Shown: positions 12,567-27,500 of the stretch, piece after piece
Layout: each line of letters starts with the position of its first letter
How positions within the stretch are numbered: the first letter of the stretch is position 1
DNA from: Delphinapterus leucas
Lineage: Eukaryota > Chordata > Mammalia > Artiodactyla > Monodontidae
DNA length: 64,000 nucleotides
Assembly: GCF_002288925.2 (NCBI RefSeq)
Contig: NW_022098031.1
Span: 15,980,202 to 16,044,201 of the forward strand
Reading direction: 5' to 3'
Notes under the pieces: model-generated
What the model was told of the DNA's origin: nothing
The model's database searches: none
What the model saw: only the letters and a program-made list of their open reading frames with translations
Made by a program: the position numbers and the translations under genes

Positions 12567-15500
12567 AAACAGTTTTCCTCCTTGCAAGGTCAAAAAACAA
12601 GGTAAGACTATCCACTCTCATCACTTCAACATTTTTCTTGTCTTGGTCTTTTTATACACTTCTACAGCACTAGAGTACCTCTCAACAATCTTCTACATGG
12701 TCAAACTTGGAATAATCCGTTTGTCTGTCTGTTTCCTTTTTTCTCTTGGCAACATCTTCCCTGGACCCTGACCTCTGCTCCAGTCTGGACTAGTTGCTCT
12801 CTGGACATACTGTCCAGTTATATCCTGGAACTAGTCTTTGGCCTCACCCTGTGAGTTGTTTTTTTCCTCTCTTGTGTTATATCTTACTTTCTAGACCTCA
12901 TGCTTTCCCTTTTTTTGATTTACTCCTTTGTTTTCACAGGGCATATTCTGTAGTACCTGAGAAAGTGAATGGGAAGTAAAAATTTTGAGACCTTACATTT
13001 CTGAAAATGTCATTTTACTGTGGTTTAAGTGTGGTTCCTAGCAGCATCAGCACCACCAGAGAACTTGTTAGAAATGCAAATTCTCATGCCTCACCCCAGA
13101 CCTACTGAATCAGAAACTCTGAGGTTACAGTCCAGCAATGACTTCACTCCAGGAGAGGATAATGCACACTGACATTTGAGCATTACCATTCTACACTCCT
13201 CACTTGGCCAACAGTGGGCCTAGGTATAAAACGCCATGTTAAAAATCTTATCCATTTATGACTATGAAACCATAGCCTCAATGTCTCTCAGCATGCAGTG
13301 TTGCTGAGAATTGCAATGTCCTTTTGATACAACTCTTTTGTGTTTGAACTTTTTTCTTTTCTTTTTGAAATCTTTTAGCATCTTCTCTTTATTTCTACTT
13401 TCTGGTATTTCATGATGACATGTCTTATTGTGAGTCTTTTTTCTTTCACTATTCTGGGTACTGAGAGACTGCTTTTAATCTGCAGATTTGTATCTTCAGT
13501 TTGTTTCTTTGATAATTTCCTCTCCTAGCTTTTCTCTATTCTCTCTTTCTGGAAGACCTATTGTCAGATGTTAGATCCCTCAGATCCATTTTATTTCTTT
13601 CTTCTCATACTGTCCACTTGTTTGTCTTTGCTCTACTTCTGGGTTATATTTTCTTAATGTTTTCTTCCAACCCTCCATTGAACATATTTCAGCTATCATA
13701 TTTTTAGCTTCTTTGAGCTCTTTCGTGTTCTGATTGTTCCATTTTAATATCATTCTTCTTGTTTCATGAATGTAAAATCTTTTATCTCCTTAAGCATCCT
13801 AATTATATATTTTTTTAAATAAATGTTTTCTATGGCTCTGCATTTTATCTCTTTCCTACCAGTTTCTTTCACCCTCTCTTCATTTGTTTTGGTCTTTCTC
13901 TTTTGTGTTGGAAGATTTCCTCAAACGCCTGTGAGCTGTGGCTGTCAAATCATACTTAAGAGCAGGGGACCAAAAATAATCACTGGAACCTCTGTGTTTA
14001 TAGCCTGGTCTTGTTTATTAGCAGGAAAGACTTTGTATGTATATGTTTAAAGAAAAGTCCAAGTTAAAGCTGAGAAATTTGTGTCCAATGGTCAAGTCAC
14101 TGGAAGAACATACATGTACCTTCTTTATCTTGGTACATTTAATATTATAAATGGCAAGAGGTATCATCAGAAAACTGCTAGAAAAGTATACATGGTAACT
14201 TGGTAATCCTTATTTAGCTTAGAATATTTACATATAATTATAAACATGGTTCTTAAAATGTATTTTATAAAAAATTTGTAATTTTTAAATATTCTTAATA
14301 AAAAGTTGACTAAATTAAGATGAATGGACTTCAAAATTTTTTCTCTGAGGTGCTAATGTTTTCAAACCTGTACTTTACCAGATTAATTTTAAAAACTGTC
14401 TGGGCTAGGAAAAAGAACCAGTTTGTGAAGTAAGCAGTATCTAGTGGTCAAACTGTACATAGAAATGCTCTTTAGAGTGTTTACCACAGTTTAGTAGAAT
14501 TTAGTCACAGCTCCAGTAAATTCTGGGGACTAAGGATATGCATGGCACAAATTTAGAACTTTTTAATTATCTCACCAAAAAAATCACATTATGGTGCCAC
14601 GATTACATTTAACACTTGAGCATAGGTTTAAAAAAAAGAAATAATAGCAAAAACCAACTTACATCTCATCTCCCAATATGGTACATCAAAAGAAGCATGT
14701 GGTTCTTTTTAAGGATGAACTTTGGTCTCCAGCCTTAAGACTGTGGGCAATTATTTTCAACCTTTCTAAACCCATTTCCCCTCTGTAATACAGTAGAACC
14801 TATCCTCACAGAAATGTTGTGAGGGATGAGATTAATATTCTAGCATAATACCCTGCACATTGTGGTCATTCACTAAATCTTAGTTCTAACAAATGTTAAG
14901 GATTTTTTTTTTTAAATGAACTAGCTCTGCAATTATAGTCCTGAGAGGTTGGTATTAATATCTTTATTTTACAGATGACAAAACTGACACTTAGGGGGCT
15001 TCCCTGGTGGCGCAGTGGTTGAGAGTCCGCCTGCCGATGCAGGGGACACGGATTCGTGTCCCGGTCCGGGAAGACCCCACATGCCGCGGAGCGGCTGGGC
15101 ACGAGAGCCATGGCTGCTGGGCCTGCGCGTCCGGAGCCTGTGCTCCGCAACGGGAGAGGCCACAGCAGTGAGAGGCCCGCGTACCGCAAAACAAACAAAC
15201 AAACAAACAAAAAAAACCACACTTAACCAACTACTAAGTGGCAGAATACACATTCATTACCTCCCAATAATCCATGACTTCACAAAACTGGTGATTTATG
15301 TCAGCCTGCAATGATTTAGGTGGATTCCATAAGTGCTTTGCAATTTAATTCATCACAGAATATTTACCACGTTTTCCCCTCATAAAGCTTAATATTTTAT
15401 ATCACATTCTTAACCATTCTCCTGTTTACATTTACCACAATTGTAGGAGTAAACATTTCTAGTAGAAGTCAGCTTCTTCAAAAGTGCTTCAATACTTATT

Positions 15501-18500
15501 AACATTAAAAAAAATAAATATTGAAATAACATACCTGTAAATGAAGATGACTGAGAATGTATTGATCCCTTATTAAGCATAGTCATTATCTGACCAACAA
15601 ATTCCTTAGGAATAAAATTGGCATAAGGTAGAATCTCAGTGCTGATAAGTTGAACTACCTAAAACAAAAGATGCAAATTCAAAGGTATTTTTTTTTTCTT
15701 GAAAGAGACTAACTCAAATGATAATTTCTAGAGTAAAATTTAAATTTTATTTTAAAAGAAAATCAGTTAAAGAATCTTTCTTAATAGAAGTATACAACCA
15801 TTTTAATGTTAATATGCAGGATAATAAGTCTGTTTCCCTCATCTGTCTTAGTAAATAACTTTATTACAAAATAGTCAATACTGTAAACTGTTTACTACAC
15901 AAAAACTTCAATAAATTTTGATCTGCAACATGATAAATGCAAAGAGTGCTCTGGAGAAAAAAATCAGCATATGAAATGTATCCATGTTAGAATAAAGTAT
16001 CTAAAACAGGGTTAAGAACATGATTTAAATCTCCTTTTAGAACCATAAAAATAAGCCATTAAGAAGTTATATTCATTTTTGTTAAATAGTTTATTTCTAA
16101 CATACAATGTGTTATTTTGCCTTTTGAAGAGAAAGAAGAAAAGTTTGAGGAGAGTTTTCAAGAGTTAACATAGCAATGGGACAAAAGGCAATATTTTGCA
16201 TCTATATATTGATATGATGCCTATGCTTTCTATGTAATTTATTTGATTTGCTTTATTTAAAAGTTCCCTTATCCCACTTAAAGGGAAAAAATAACCTCCC
16301 CCAACAAAAAAAATCCATAACCAAAAACTACTTCTTTAAATTCCAGTTATAATCAGCAAAATATATTCTTTAAAAAAACATTCATTATTTGCTTCTACAT
16401 CTGGTTAAAAATAAAAAATCTGAGCAACTTATTAATTTAAATACAAATATCTGATTTGTCAAACTATAAAGTATGCTCTCAAATACATGCTCACTGACTG
16501 ATGGATTTATTTTACTAAACCAACTGTTTTTTAAAATTATTAAATGGACACAGCTAAGTATCTGGACAACATGCACACAGCACAAAGCTAACAAATATAA
16601 GAAATTAATTTTTTAAATGTCAGTGCTTTAAAAATTAAACTTTAACCTTTGTGTTTTAATGCTTTTAGGTTCAAGCTCAACCTATCACTTTACTTTTTTT
16701 TTTTTTTTTAGCAATTTTACAGTTTCAATATTTCTACTATTTGGTTTTCATAAATGGTCACAGGAAAATGTTTTAAATAGCTTCCTCACCTCAACATCAA
16801 TACTTTCATTTCTTTGAAATTCTTGAATAGAGAGGTTATCTGGAGGTATGCTAAAAGAAAAATAAATGAAAGACTTGATTTTTAAAGGTAAAATATCTCC
16901 TTAAAATACAAACAGAAAATAAACAGAATTCGAGTATCAAAAAAATATATTTTCTCACCCAAGTTAGAACATTATCAGTTATTTAAAAGAACAGTATTTT
17001 TAATTAATTAGTATAAATGACTAAGCTAATTACAAACATGAAATTCTAGCTACAAAAATAATTAGTCCAATCTTGAACTAAATAAAACCTGTAGAACAAA
17101 ACTTCTTTTAATACTATGAATGAAAAACGAAGAAAAGTAAAGATACTATCATCTGGAGTTACAGCAAAAATTACCACTGTGACAAAAACTGAATTCACTT
17201 ATATTGCCAGTAATTTCAAAGAAAGTTAAAAGAGCCTTGGTCAAGATGCTGAATTATTCATTCAGCAACAGCCCACTGAGCATTAATTTGTAATAAATAC
17301 AATATACTAAATATCTTTACAGTAAAAGATAGAGAACATCTGGAAAGAAGTGGACTGATTCAGACTTTCTAAAACAGAACAGTGTTCCAACAAGATCAGA
17401 ATAAATCAACAGTTCCGAGGGAACCAAAGCTAATTCTAGACCCTGTGGCTCTGAATAAGAATGAGCAGTATAGTTCTATTAAACTTATGAAACAATGAAA
17501 TATTAAGCACTTAAAAACAGCTGAGAATAGGATGGTAATGATTATAACAATAAGAATGACAGCAAAAATTAGAGAGCTAGCCACTGTATTATGAGCTTTA
17601 TTTACATTATCTCCTATGTTCCACAGTAACCACATGTATCATCATGTAATTGACAGAAGAGGAAACTGAAGGTTGGAATGGCTAGTAATATGACCAAGAA
17701 CACATCGTAAATAAATGACAAGGCCACAATTTGAACCTAGATTTATATGATATTTGAGCCTAAGTTCTTTTCTTTTATAGAAGTTATAAATGTAAAAACA
17801 GTATTATCATATTTAGATTTAGAGGTACAGTATAGAGTTTTGTATCTAGAGCTATTTTTGCTCTATTTGGTATTATTTGGTTTATCTAACCACAGGTATT
17901 AAAATACACACAAAGACAAATACCAATTGGCTAACTATTGCACTAATAAAAAAAAGCTTATCAGGAACATACAGTATTAATATTATTGGGATCACATATC
18001 AGAAACACTGAACCTTATTTTTTTTTTGAGACTTCCAATTTTTAAAATAGATTTCATTTATTTATTTGTTCATTTTTGGCTGCACTGGGTCTTTGTTGCT
18101 GCACGTGGGCTTTCTCTAGTTGTGGCGGGGGTGGGGCTACTCTTCATTGCAGTGCGAGGGCTTCTCATTTCAGTGGCTTCTCTTGTTGCGGAGCACAGGC
18201 TCTAGGTGCACGAGCTTCAGTAGTTGTGGCTCACGGGCTCTAGAGCGCAGGCTCAGTAGCTGTGGCGCACAGGCTTAGTTGCTCGGCGGCCTGTGGAATC
18301 TTCCTGGACCAGGGCTCAAACCCGTGTCCTCTGCATTGGCAGGCGGATTCTTAACCACTGAGCCACCAGGGAAGCCCCTGAACTGTAGTTTTAAAATATC
18401 TTATAATGAGGGAAGAGAGTAGCATACAAAGCTGAAAGGTTCACTCCTCCTAATCCTAATGATCAATAAAATCAGGAATTTATTCAATTGTGCACAGGTT

Positions 18501-21500
18501 GAATCTTCTGATCTCAGAACTCACACTAATGTTTATTTATTTTAATTTATAGTTAGTATCCTTTCTAGATACTGTGAGCATATCAAAAAACATTGGTCGA
18601 GCTTTTAAAAACACAGATGATTAACAGAATTTACCTATCAATTATAAAGGGAGATAGTCAATATTGTAGGTACAAATGGGCCATATAAGATCCGTATAGT
18701 CTCTAAGCTTGAGGAGTACAGTAGTTAGTAATTAAAAAAAATTTTTTTCATGAATCTTTATTTGAAAGAAAAGAGGCTTCAAACTGATAAAGTATTATGT
18801 ATTTTTCATCAGTTCTCTCTGAATGGTACATTAAAATTATTTTTTGAGATATAATTCATACACCATAAAATTCACCCTTTTAAATTGCACAATTCAGCTT
18901 TTTAGTATGTTCACAAAGTTGTGCAATGGTCACCTCTTTTACTTCTAGAACATTTTCATCACCTCCAAAAGAAACTCTGTATCCATTAGTAGTCACTCCC
19001 CATTCTACCCTCCTCCCAACTCTGATAACCATTAATCTATTTTCTATCTCTACTGATTTGCCTATTCTGGATATATCACATAAATGAGACCATATAATAT
19101 ATGGCCTTTTGTGTCTGGGTTCTTTCACTTAGCATAATGATTTCAAGATTCACCTATGTTGTAACATGCATCAGTATTTCATTCCTTTTTATGGCTGAAT
19201 ATTCCACTGTATGGATGTACATATCACATTTAATTTATCCATTCATCAGTTGAACATTTGGATTGTTTTCATTTTTTGGCTGTTATAATGCTGCTACAAA
19301 CATTAGTGTACAAGTTTTTGTGTGAACACGTTTCATTTCAATTCTTTTGGGTAGTACTTAGTGATTTTTAACTGAAGGTCAACAGACTATTAATTGTATC
19401 AATTCCCACTAGCCCACGTGTCTTCTAGAGGACAAGTACCGTGTTTTGGTACTCAAAGGGTGGCTGAATGAATTCCTAACAGACTTTAAGTGTCCACCAG
19501 GTTACAGTCCTTATGTTTCTCATTTTTAATTGTTTTTCTTTCACTCATTTAAACAATTCATTCACTTATGATAGTCCTCAGTGATGTCCAAAGCCTCTTG
19601 TTTCTTCTAGTTGATTTTGGTTTTATCTGTTTTCTTTGTTACTGTACTGTTGCTGTTACTGTATGAAAGCAGCTTGCAGACCATAAACAGTTGGGAAACA
19701 TCACAGAGAAAGGTATGGTTATTCACACAGTCTTTGAGTATCAGTAATTAGGTTAAAAAACTTATAAATGTTCCAATATAAAAGATACTCAAATATTCAT
19801 ATTATCTAAAAACCTAAGTCATGCTATTCCAAACACTCTTCCTACTGTTCAAATACTACTACTGATAGATTTCAATTATAGAACATTGTGTATATGCGCC
19901 ATAAAATAAAATTTAAAATCTAACAGTTTGTGATTTTCCAAAGTAATCAATTATTTGGAAAACAAAAACAAAGGCAAAATCTTCTCATGAAACTGTGAAA
20001 GTGTGCATGGTTTTTAAGTTCTCTTAGTGAGCACTGCATTTTTATCATCAACTAACTAATAAAAGCTTTCACTTTGAGCCTTAAGGTATTTTTGGACTAT
20101 GAAATAAAAACTAAATTGGCTTTATCAATGTAAACTATTCAATTAAAAACACTGATTAAAACATTAAGTCAAAATACATAAAATAATTGTGGACTTTTAC
20201 AACTAGTCAAATCAGTTAATTTAGTCTTACAATTAAGGACAATGATGCCAACTGAGAGGAAATGACCAGTTCAAGGTGAACAGAAAGTAGGTGGCAGAGT
20301 CAAGAGTAGGCCACAGGTCTCCTGACTCTCAATACAGGGTATCTTTCTATTACTTCATGTAGTAGAAGGCTTAAATGTGTAACTAGAATAACCACAACTT
20401 AGAACACTGATTCTGTGTTACTTAGTACCAGAATTTAGTACCTTTATTTTTTTTCTAGCCATTTAAAAAACCCCAAATTTAGGGGTAAATTTCCTAGTCC
20501 CAGTTATTTAAAGTTTTGGTCTTTAAGTTTTTAGTTTAAAAATATAGCTGGTTCACGGTAAAGGATATGGATAATGTCAGTTTCTCTTAAGTGAAAGAAA
20601 TAATGATTATGAGGATAATAGTAAGAGCAAGCATTTTAATAGAAGCACTTACATTCCAGGAACTATTCTAAGCATTCATTTAAATGATTTAATCCTCACA
20701 ATAACCCTATGAGTTAGGTAGCATTACTATTCCTATTTAGCAGATGAGGAAAATGAGTCACTGAAACATAAATAACTTGTACAAAATATCACAGTTACAA
20801 AGTTGTACAGTTGGGATTTGAATCCAGGTAATCTGGCTCCTGAGTCAATGCTCTTATCCTCTACGTTAACTGTTTCTTAAACTGTGTGATTTTTCAACAT
20901 ACTCAATATACTCAAACCTTTAATGTAAGTAGGGCCTCCAACAGGCAAAATACTGTAATGAAATTATACTACAACTGCATGAATACAAAAAGTACATAAA
21001 ATGTTAATTACCTATTATTAGGCCTTTGTTTCTCTACCTACTTTCCTGTACACAAAGAAAGTACTTAAGAAACTGAATTTAATAAAATAAGAACAAAGCT
21101 TGGAAAATGAAGAATGTTCAATAAGAAACTTGAGAATAAGAAAGATGGTGGAAAGACTCAGTCATAGGAAAAGAAATTCTTAAAGAAGTTTTACTCATTT
21201 CAAAAAAAACTGATCTAAGCTCATTCAACTTATTAATAGGGCAACATGCATATACAGACAGATAATTGAGAAAGAAAAAGAAAAGTTTAAATTTCTAAAT
21301 CTGTTTGCTTCATACAAATTAACGTAGTGACTTAGGCAACAGAGTCCACAAAGGAACTCAAAAATACCCAGGGTTATTTTAAAAATGAAAACAGAATTTG
21401 CTTAGATATGCTTTGTGAGTCACTATCATTCTCCTGCATATATTCAATATAAAGAATATGCTTGCATTGGTATTAATAAGATTTCTAGAGTTGAGAAATA

Positions 21501-24500
21501 TATAAGAAAGCAAAACAAAGTCTGACCAGTTATGGAAACAGAAATTACGATCACATGTCATTACTTCCAATTCTGAAATATCAGAGAAGCCTTTATAGAG
21601 AAAAATGTAAGTTAACCTTCTGCACTCTACAACTTTTCTTTACTTAATAACTAAACCACATTAGAAAGATAGAAACTTTTCAGTTAAATCATTCTGTGTA
21701 GACTCATCTGATCATTATCAATATGACAATGTAGGTTTTTCTTCAAGTATATGAAATTTATAATTTAAATGGTTTCAAACTAACAATTTTTAATGATTAA
21801 ATAGCAGTGCATGACACATTCATCCTTCTATAGTTTTAAAAAATGATTAATGGGGCTTCCCTGGTGGCGCAGTGGTTGAGAGTCTGCCTGCCGATGCAGG
21901 GGACACGGGTTCGTGCCCCGGTCTGGGAAGATCCCACATGCCGTGGAGCAGCTGGGCCTGTGAGCCATGGCCACTGAGCCTGCGCATCCGGAGCCTGTGC
22001 TCCGCAATGGGAAAGGCCACAACAGTGAGAGGCCCGCATACCACAAAAAAAAAAAAAAAAAAAAAAAAGATTAATGGATAAAAAAAAATAGAAAAACTTT
22101 TGTTGTCATAGAATTTCACCACTCTAGCAAAAAGGAAAATTAGATTGTAGGAGTACTGAAGACTACCTACCTATCACAGCTATTACTGGTTAAGTCCATC
22201 TTTAGTAAAATGGCACATTTGAGATTAGTGCTGCCAAACAGAACTTCCTGTGATGATGGGAATGTTCAATGATCTGCAGTACCCACTAGAGCAACCACTA
22301 GCCACACATGGCAATGTTGAAACGTGGCTAGTGAGAATGAAGAACTGAGTTATTAATGTGACTTAGTTAATTAAAAATTTAAGTTAACTGTAGCTAGTGA
22401 CTGCTGTATTAGATAGTATAGCTCTAGAGAGACTGCAGCAGACTCCTCATTCAAAAAATTCCGTATTCTAATTACCTTATTCTCATTCAGTGAGGGGTCA
22501 AAATAGCATCCTTAAGATACACCCTCAGTTGGAATGTATACAATGAAAATTCCATTCTTCTTTGCAAAACTTAAACATCTTAAAAAGCTGTTCGTTATTA
22601 CCAATGATTTTATTTATTCTAAAAAAAACTCATTTTCTGAAGTTGTTTTTCTCTTGTAATGCTAAATGGGCATCAGATTTTTAAAATGGACCTTCTTAAC
22701 TTCATCGAGTTAAAACCATGGCTCCTTAATTATGATGCATTCATGTGACCTTATATATAGACCCCTGTCTTACAACCAAAACACTGTAAAGAGCAAAAAT
22801 CTCCACTGCTCACAGATAATGTACCCAGTGGATAAATGCCTAATCCACTTCTTTGTATACAATCTAGCAATCTTAAGAGTCAATTACTTTGTTAATGAAT
22901 AATGGGAAATACTGTTTTTAGAGCAATTACAGGTATAATGTGTACTTCTTGAAAGACTGTCTTAACTGTAAAAATGAATAAGCTGACCTTTTAGTAAAGA
23001 GAAAGTCTTCAAAAGTGTTGGCTAGTTCTGGCCACATACTGTCAAATTTTCCAGAAGAAGCATGCTGCCGGGCAACAGGTAGCCCAATAGAAAGAACTTT
23101 GAGGAGAGAAGATACTGCTAGTTTCCATGTGCTTTCAGAAGGGCAGGAATACTTCAAACTGAGAGGAACCCTAAGAGTCTGTGAAAATAAAGACAGTTTA
23201 AGATAAGTACTAATTAAAACAAACACACACAGCTTTAATTACTTTTAAAAAAACTACAGCTGAGAGCAAAAAATAATAACATAGGTATTTTCATTTTAAA
23301 TAGGATGTTATTTTCTAGAAAGACCAATTCTCAGACATGGTCCTCAAATCATACTGCCTAGAAAGATATACTTTTTTTTTTTTGGCCACTTCCCGAGGCA
23401 TATGGGATCTTAGCTCCCCGACCAGGGACAGAACCCGCACCCTCAGCACTGAAAGCACAGAATCCTAACCACTGGACCGCCAGGGAATTCCCTAGAAAGA
23501 TATACTTTTAAGTCCTATGTCCATTTTATAAACAATGACCCTGAATAAGGAATGAATAATAACCTTTTTGAACCTCGGTTTCGCATCATAAAAAATAGAG
23601 ATGTTTTCTGAAAAGTTAAGAGTAAGAAACTTACAATTTTGCAGCTTCTCCAACTTGACGTTATAAAATTAGAGCATTCTGCCATAGTTCTCCTGGCAGA
23701 AAATAATTTGACTGATGGGGTTTCTCCCATCCAAGAGAGATCAGTACTGCTTATATTTTTTCACTAATGGTTAGGTAAACATGGCCTAGAGTATCATTAC
23801 TTTGAAGTCTTATACTTTATCTTTAGAATTCTTTGAATTTTATACTCTACACTAACATTTTAATGTATTTTTTTCCTTTTCCAAATATTTGAGAAAAGCT
23901 GATAATTCAAGAACTTGGTTTATTTTATCATTAACCCTTGAGAACACAGAACAGCATCTGAACTATGTCTAGTGACTAAAATATTGAGACTTACTTTTTA
24001 ATTGGTCAACTTCTGAGACAGGTTGCTGTTAATCATTAAAGAACTAATTCAGTGGTTCAGAATGAATTTCTCTGGTCATAGTACTATCCAACAACTAAAA
24101 GACTAGACTGACCAAACTATCACAGTGAGTTATCCCAGAGCACCATCAATAAATAGTTTCAGCATACCGTGTGATAATGTGCATTAGACTCAAAATTCAG
24201 CTTTTATATAAAAATTCTAGTCTGAGAAAGATAAAGAGTAGATGAGATACATTTTCATATTTTAATGTTATGGAGTGAACATAAAACCTGATTTCATCAT
24301 CCTCCACACAAATGATTACTGAATACTCACACAGTGAACATGTGAACCATTACATATTAGCATGAAATGGGCCTCCACTAACAGATAATTAGCCTACCCA
24401 GAATCTATTTATCTCTTTCCCCTCCCCACATCCAGTTGGAAATTAGGGTAAAGAGATGATTAGTTTATTAAGCCAATCAATCTACTCCATTTCTCTGGCC

Positions 24501-27500
24501 ATAATCACTGATTCAAGACTGGGCATGGGACTAAAGCCGATTCACTTAATTTTAGTAACTTAAGAAGAATCTGATAAACACACACCTGCTACTGACATAT
24601 AATCCCTTTATTAGCCTACAACTATGAGAAGGAACATAGTTAGGATGCAGTCAACCCCTTGGAAAGCAGAACAGGGAAAAAAATTTTGGTTTTTGGTGAT
24701 AGTACTGAACCACTGGATCAACCAATCCTAAAGCCCTCCAGCTCTGAATTTTCCAACTAAGCCTGTCCCTTTATTGTTAAAGCTAGTCAGAGTCTGAATT
24801 TGTGTCATATGCAAACAAAAGAATACTAAATTATACACCGGCCACTCTGAATTAACATGTTATAACTCAAGATTAGATAAATGAAAAGTATGGTTTACTA
24901 CTAGATTAATATTTTACCAATGTCAAGGGAATATTAAGCACAGCAAATATATTTGATTTATACAGTTATTTTTTAAAATATTTAAGCAACTAATACAGAG
25001 ATTGGCACAGAGTATATACTCAGTAAATGTATATGGAACTGGAAAATTCAGTTCTTGCTGTCACGAAGCTCACAATTTCTGAGGAAGGAAGAGCCTTGTC
25101 CAATTAACCACAATGCAATGTAGTAAGTGGCATCAATGAAGTGCTCTGGAGTACAGAAAACTGATTATTTAATTCCTTAAAAAATACAAGCTGATTCATG
25201 TCACTCCTCCATGTTCAAACCTTCAATGGTTAAAGAATAAAATCTGATGCTTTACGATGGCTTGTAATACCCATAGCCACTTTTTCAGACCTATTCCAGG
25301 CCCTGCCACCTCCCTAAGTGGGATTTCTCAACACTGCTTTAAAAATATACCATGATCTTTTATATTGCTTAATTGATCTATATCTCCTTCTCCCTTTTTG
25401 CTGGTACTCCTTCTTCAAATGTTACTTCTGTTAATCCTTGCCAAGATCCCCTAGGCAGTTATTTCCTTGTCTATTGAGGGAAGGGGGAACCTAACTTTTT
25501 CTTCAACACTGACTACTTGGCAAGTATCACTAAATGCCATATCTCAATTGAATCTCTTAATGGTTAAGACATGAAATTTGTATTGGTATTACCCTTCTTT
25601 TACAGATGAGAAACACTCTCAGGCTCATCTGCCCCAAAATCATAGAGCATCCTGTCCTAAGAAACAGGATGCTTATTGTCTTATGCGGCAAAATTTAAGA
25701 ATCATAAAAAATCTAATTCACTCTTACTTTAAAATATTTTTCATTAAAAAAACCTTCTCATTTTAAAAAAACGGCTTCCTGGGCTTCCCTGGTGGTGCAG
25801 TGGTTGAGAATCCGCCTGCCAATGCAGGAGACACGGGTTCGAGCCCTGGTCTGGGAGAATCCCACACGCCGCGGAGCAACTGGGCCCGTGAGCCACAACT
25901 ACTGAGCCTGCGTGTCTGGAGCCTGTGCTCCACAACAAGAGAGGCCGCGATAGTGAGAGGCCCGCGCACTGTGATGAAGAGTGGCCCCCGCTCGCCGCAA
26001 CTAGAGAAAGCCCTCACACAGAAAGGAAGACCCAACACAGCCAAAAATAAATTAATTAATTAAAAAAAAAAAACAAAAACGGCTTCCTAAATAATATCCA
26101 TGAATGTTGGAGAAGAGTAACTATAAATAATAACAAATTATATTTTCCATTTATCTCAATATATGATAATATATTATTACCTAAAGAGAAATTTCAATAA
26201 TACATTATTAAATGAAAGTATGGAAATTAAAAAAAAATACCTTAATAATATTCTGGAGTACTTTCTCATTCACCACTGCTTTGTGACAGGCTGTTTTTTG
26301 GTATAAATCCACAACTACTTCTAAAGACCTTTCAGCAAATGGTACATAATTCAAGGCTACCCATTCCGCCTAGAAAGTAATATTTTCACAGAGTTAAAAT
26401 AAAAATGAGATTAAATGAAATCATATTGTTTTCAAAGTGAAAGCTTCTTTGTCTTAAAGTTTAGGCCTTGGTTTTAGGCCAGATTATATTATGTGCAAAG
26501 TTTTCAAAGAGATATGTACTTCATGAAAGAATAATTTTCAGCCAGGCAAAAATTAAAACTATCAGAAAAAGTACATAGAGCATTCTATCAAAAACTGGGA
26601 AAGATGTACTTTATTTGTTGCCAATAGGTTAGGACAATTTCAGGAAATTTAACTCACCGGTGCAAATAGTTGGATCTATTGTGATTCCATTGTGTTGCAA
26701 GACAAATAGAATGAGAAAAGTTAATACACATTAAAACTACGTTTCGGACCATGTAAAATTATAATTTTTATGTTGAGTGAACAAAATCAGCATGTGCATG
26801 CATTCAGAAATTTACTTTTCCCCTAAAAGCCAAAACAAAGTTTAAAATTGGCCAACTATGGCTATAAAAATCTTTTATGTAAAATCCAACTAAATTTCAC
26901 ACCAGTAGTAGACTTATTTAGTACACACAGATTTCTTCATTTTGTATTGCAGATATCTATTTTAGATAAGATTAGGCTTAGGGATTTAGAAGCCATTTTA
27001 TAGCAGGATGAGGACACAAAGAAGGGAACTACGAAGAAAGAGTAACATGCAAGGCCAAACTTTCTGGAGAACCACTTGGGAAAAGAAAGTAATAAACAAA
27101 CAAACACACAAAAGGAACACAGAAAAGGTCTTCCAAATAGTGTTTCTTTTCAGCTTAAACTATTAACATACATATGAAAGTTTATTTGTGAATGAAAATT
27201 TTCTGGGATAATCAAAGTCCATCTTAAGTGGAACTGACTATATCTATAAGCCATGAAATCTTACAGAGTAAATATAATTTATAGCAAATTACCTGATTAT
27301 ATTTTGCATTTGCAATGTGTTTTGTTTCTAGCTGTCCATACTGTGGAGGTTTACAGGAAAATTCTACAAATGCCAATAACTGGTCAAATATAGCTGGATA
27401 CATTATCTGCATGTTTTCCGGTCCTATACAGATGGCCTATAAAAACAATATATGAATAGTAGAATGCATAATCTGAACTCCATTAAGTTCTTTACTGTAT

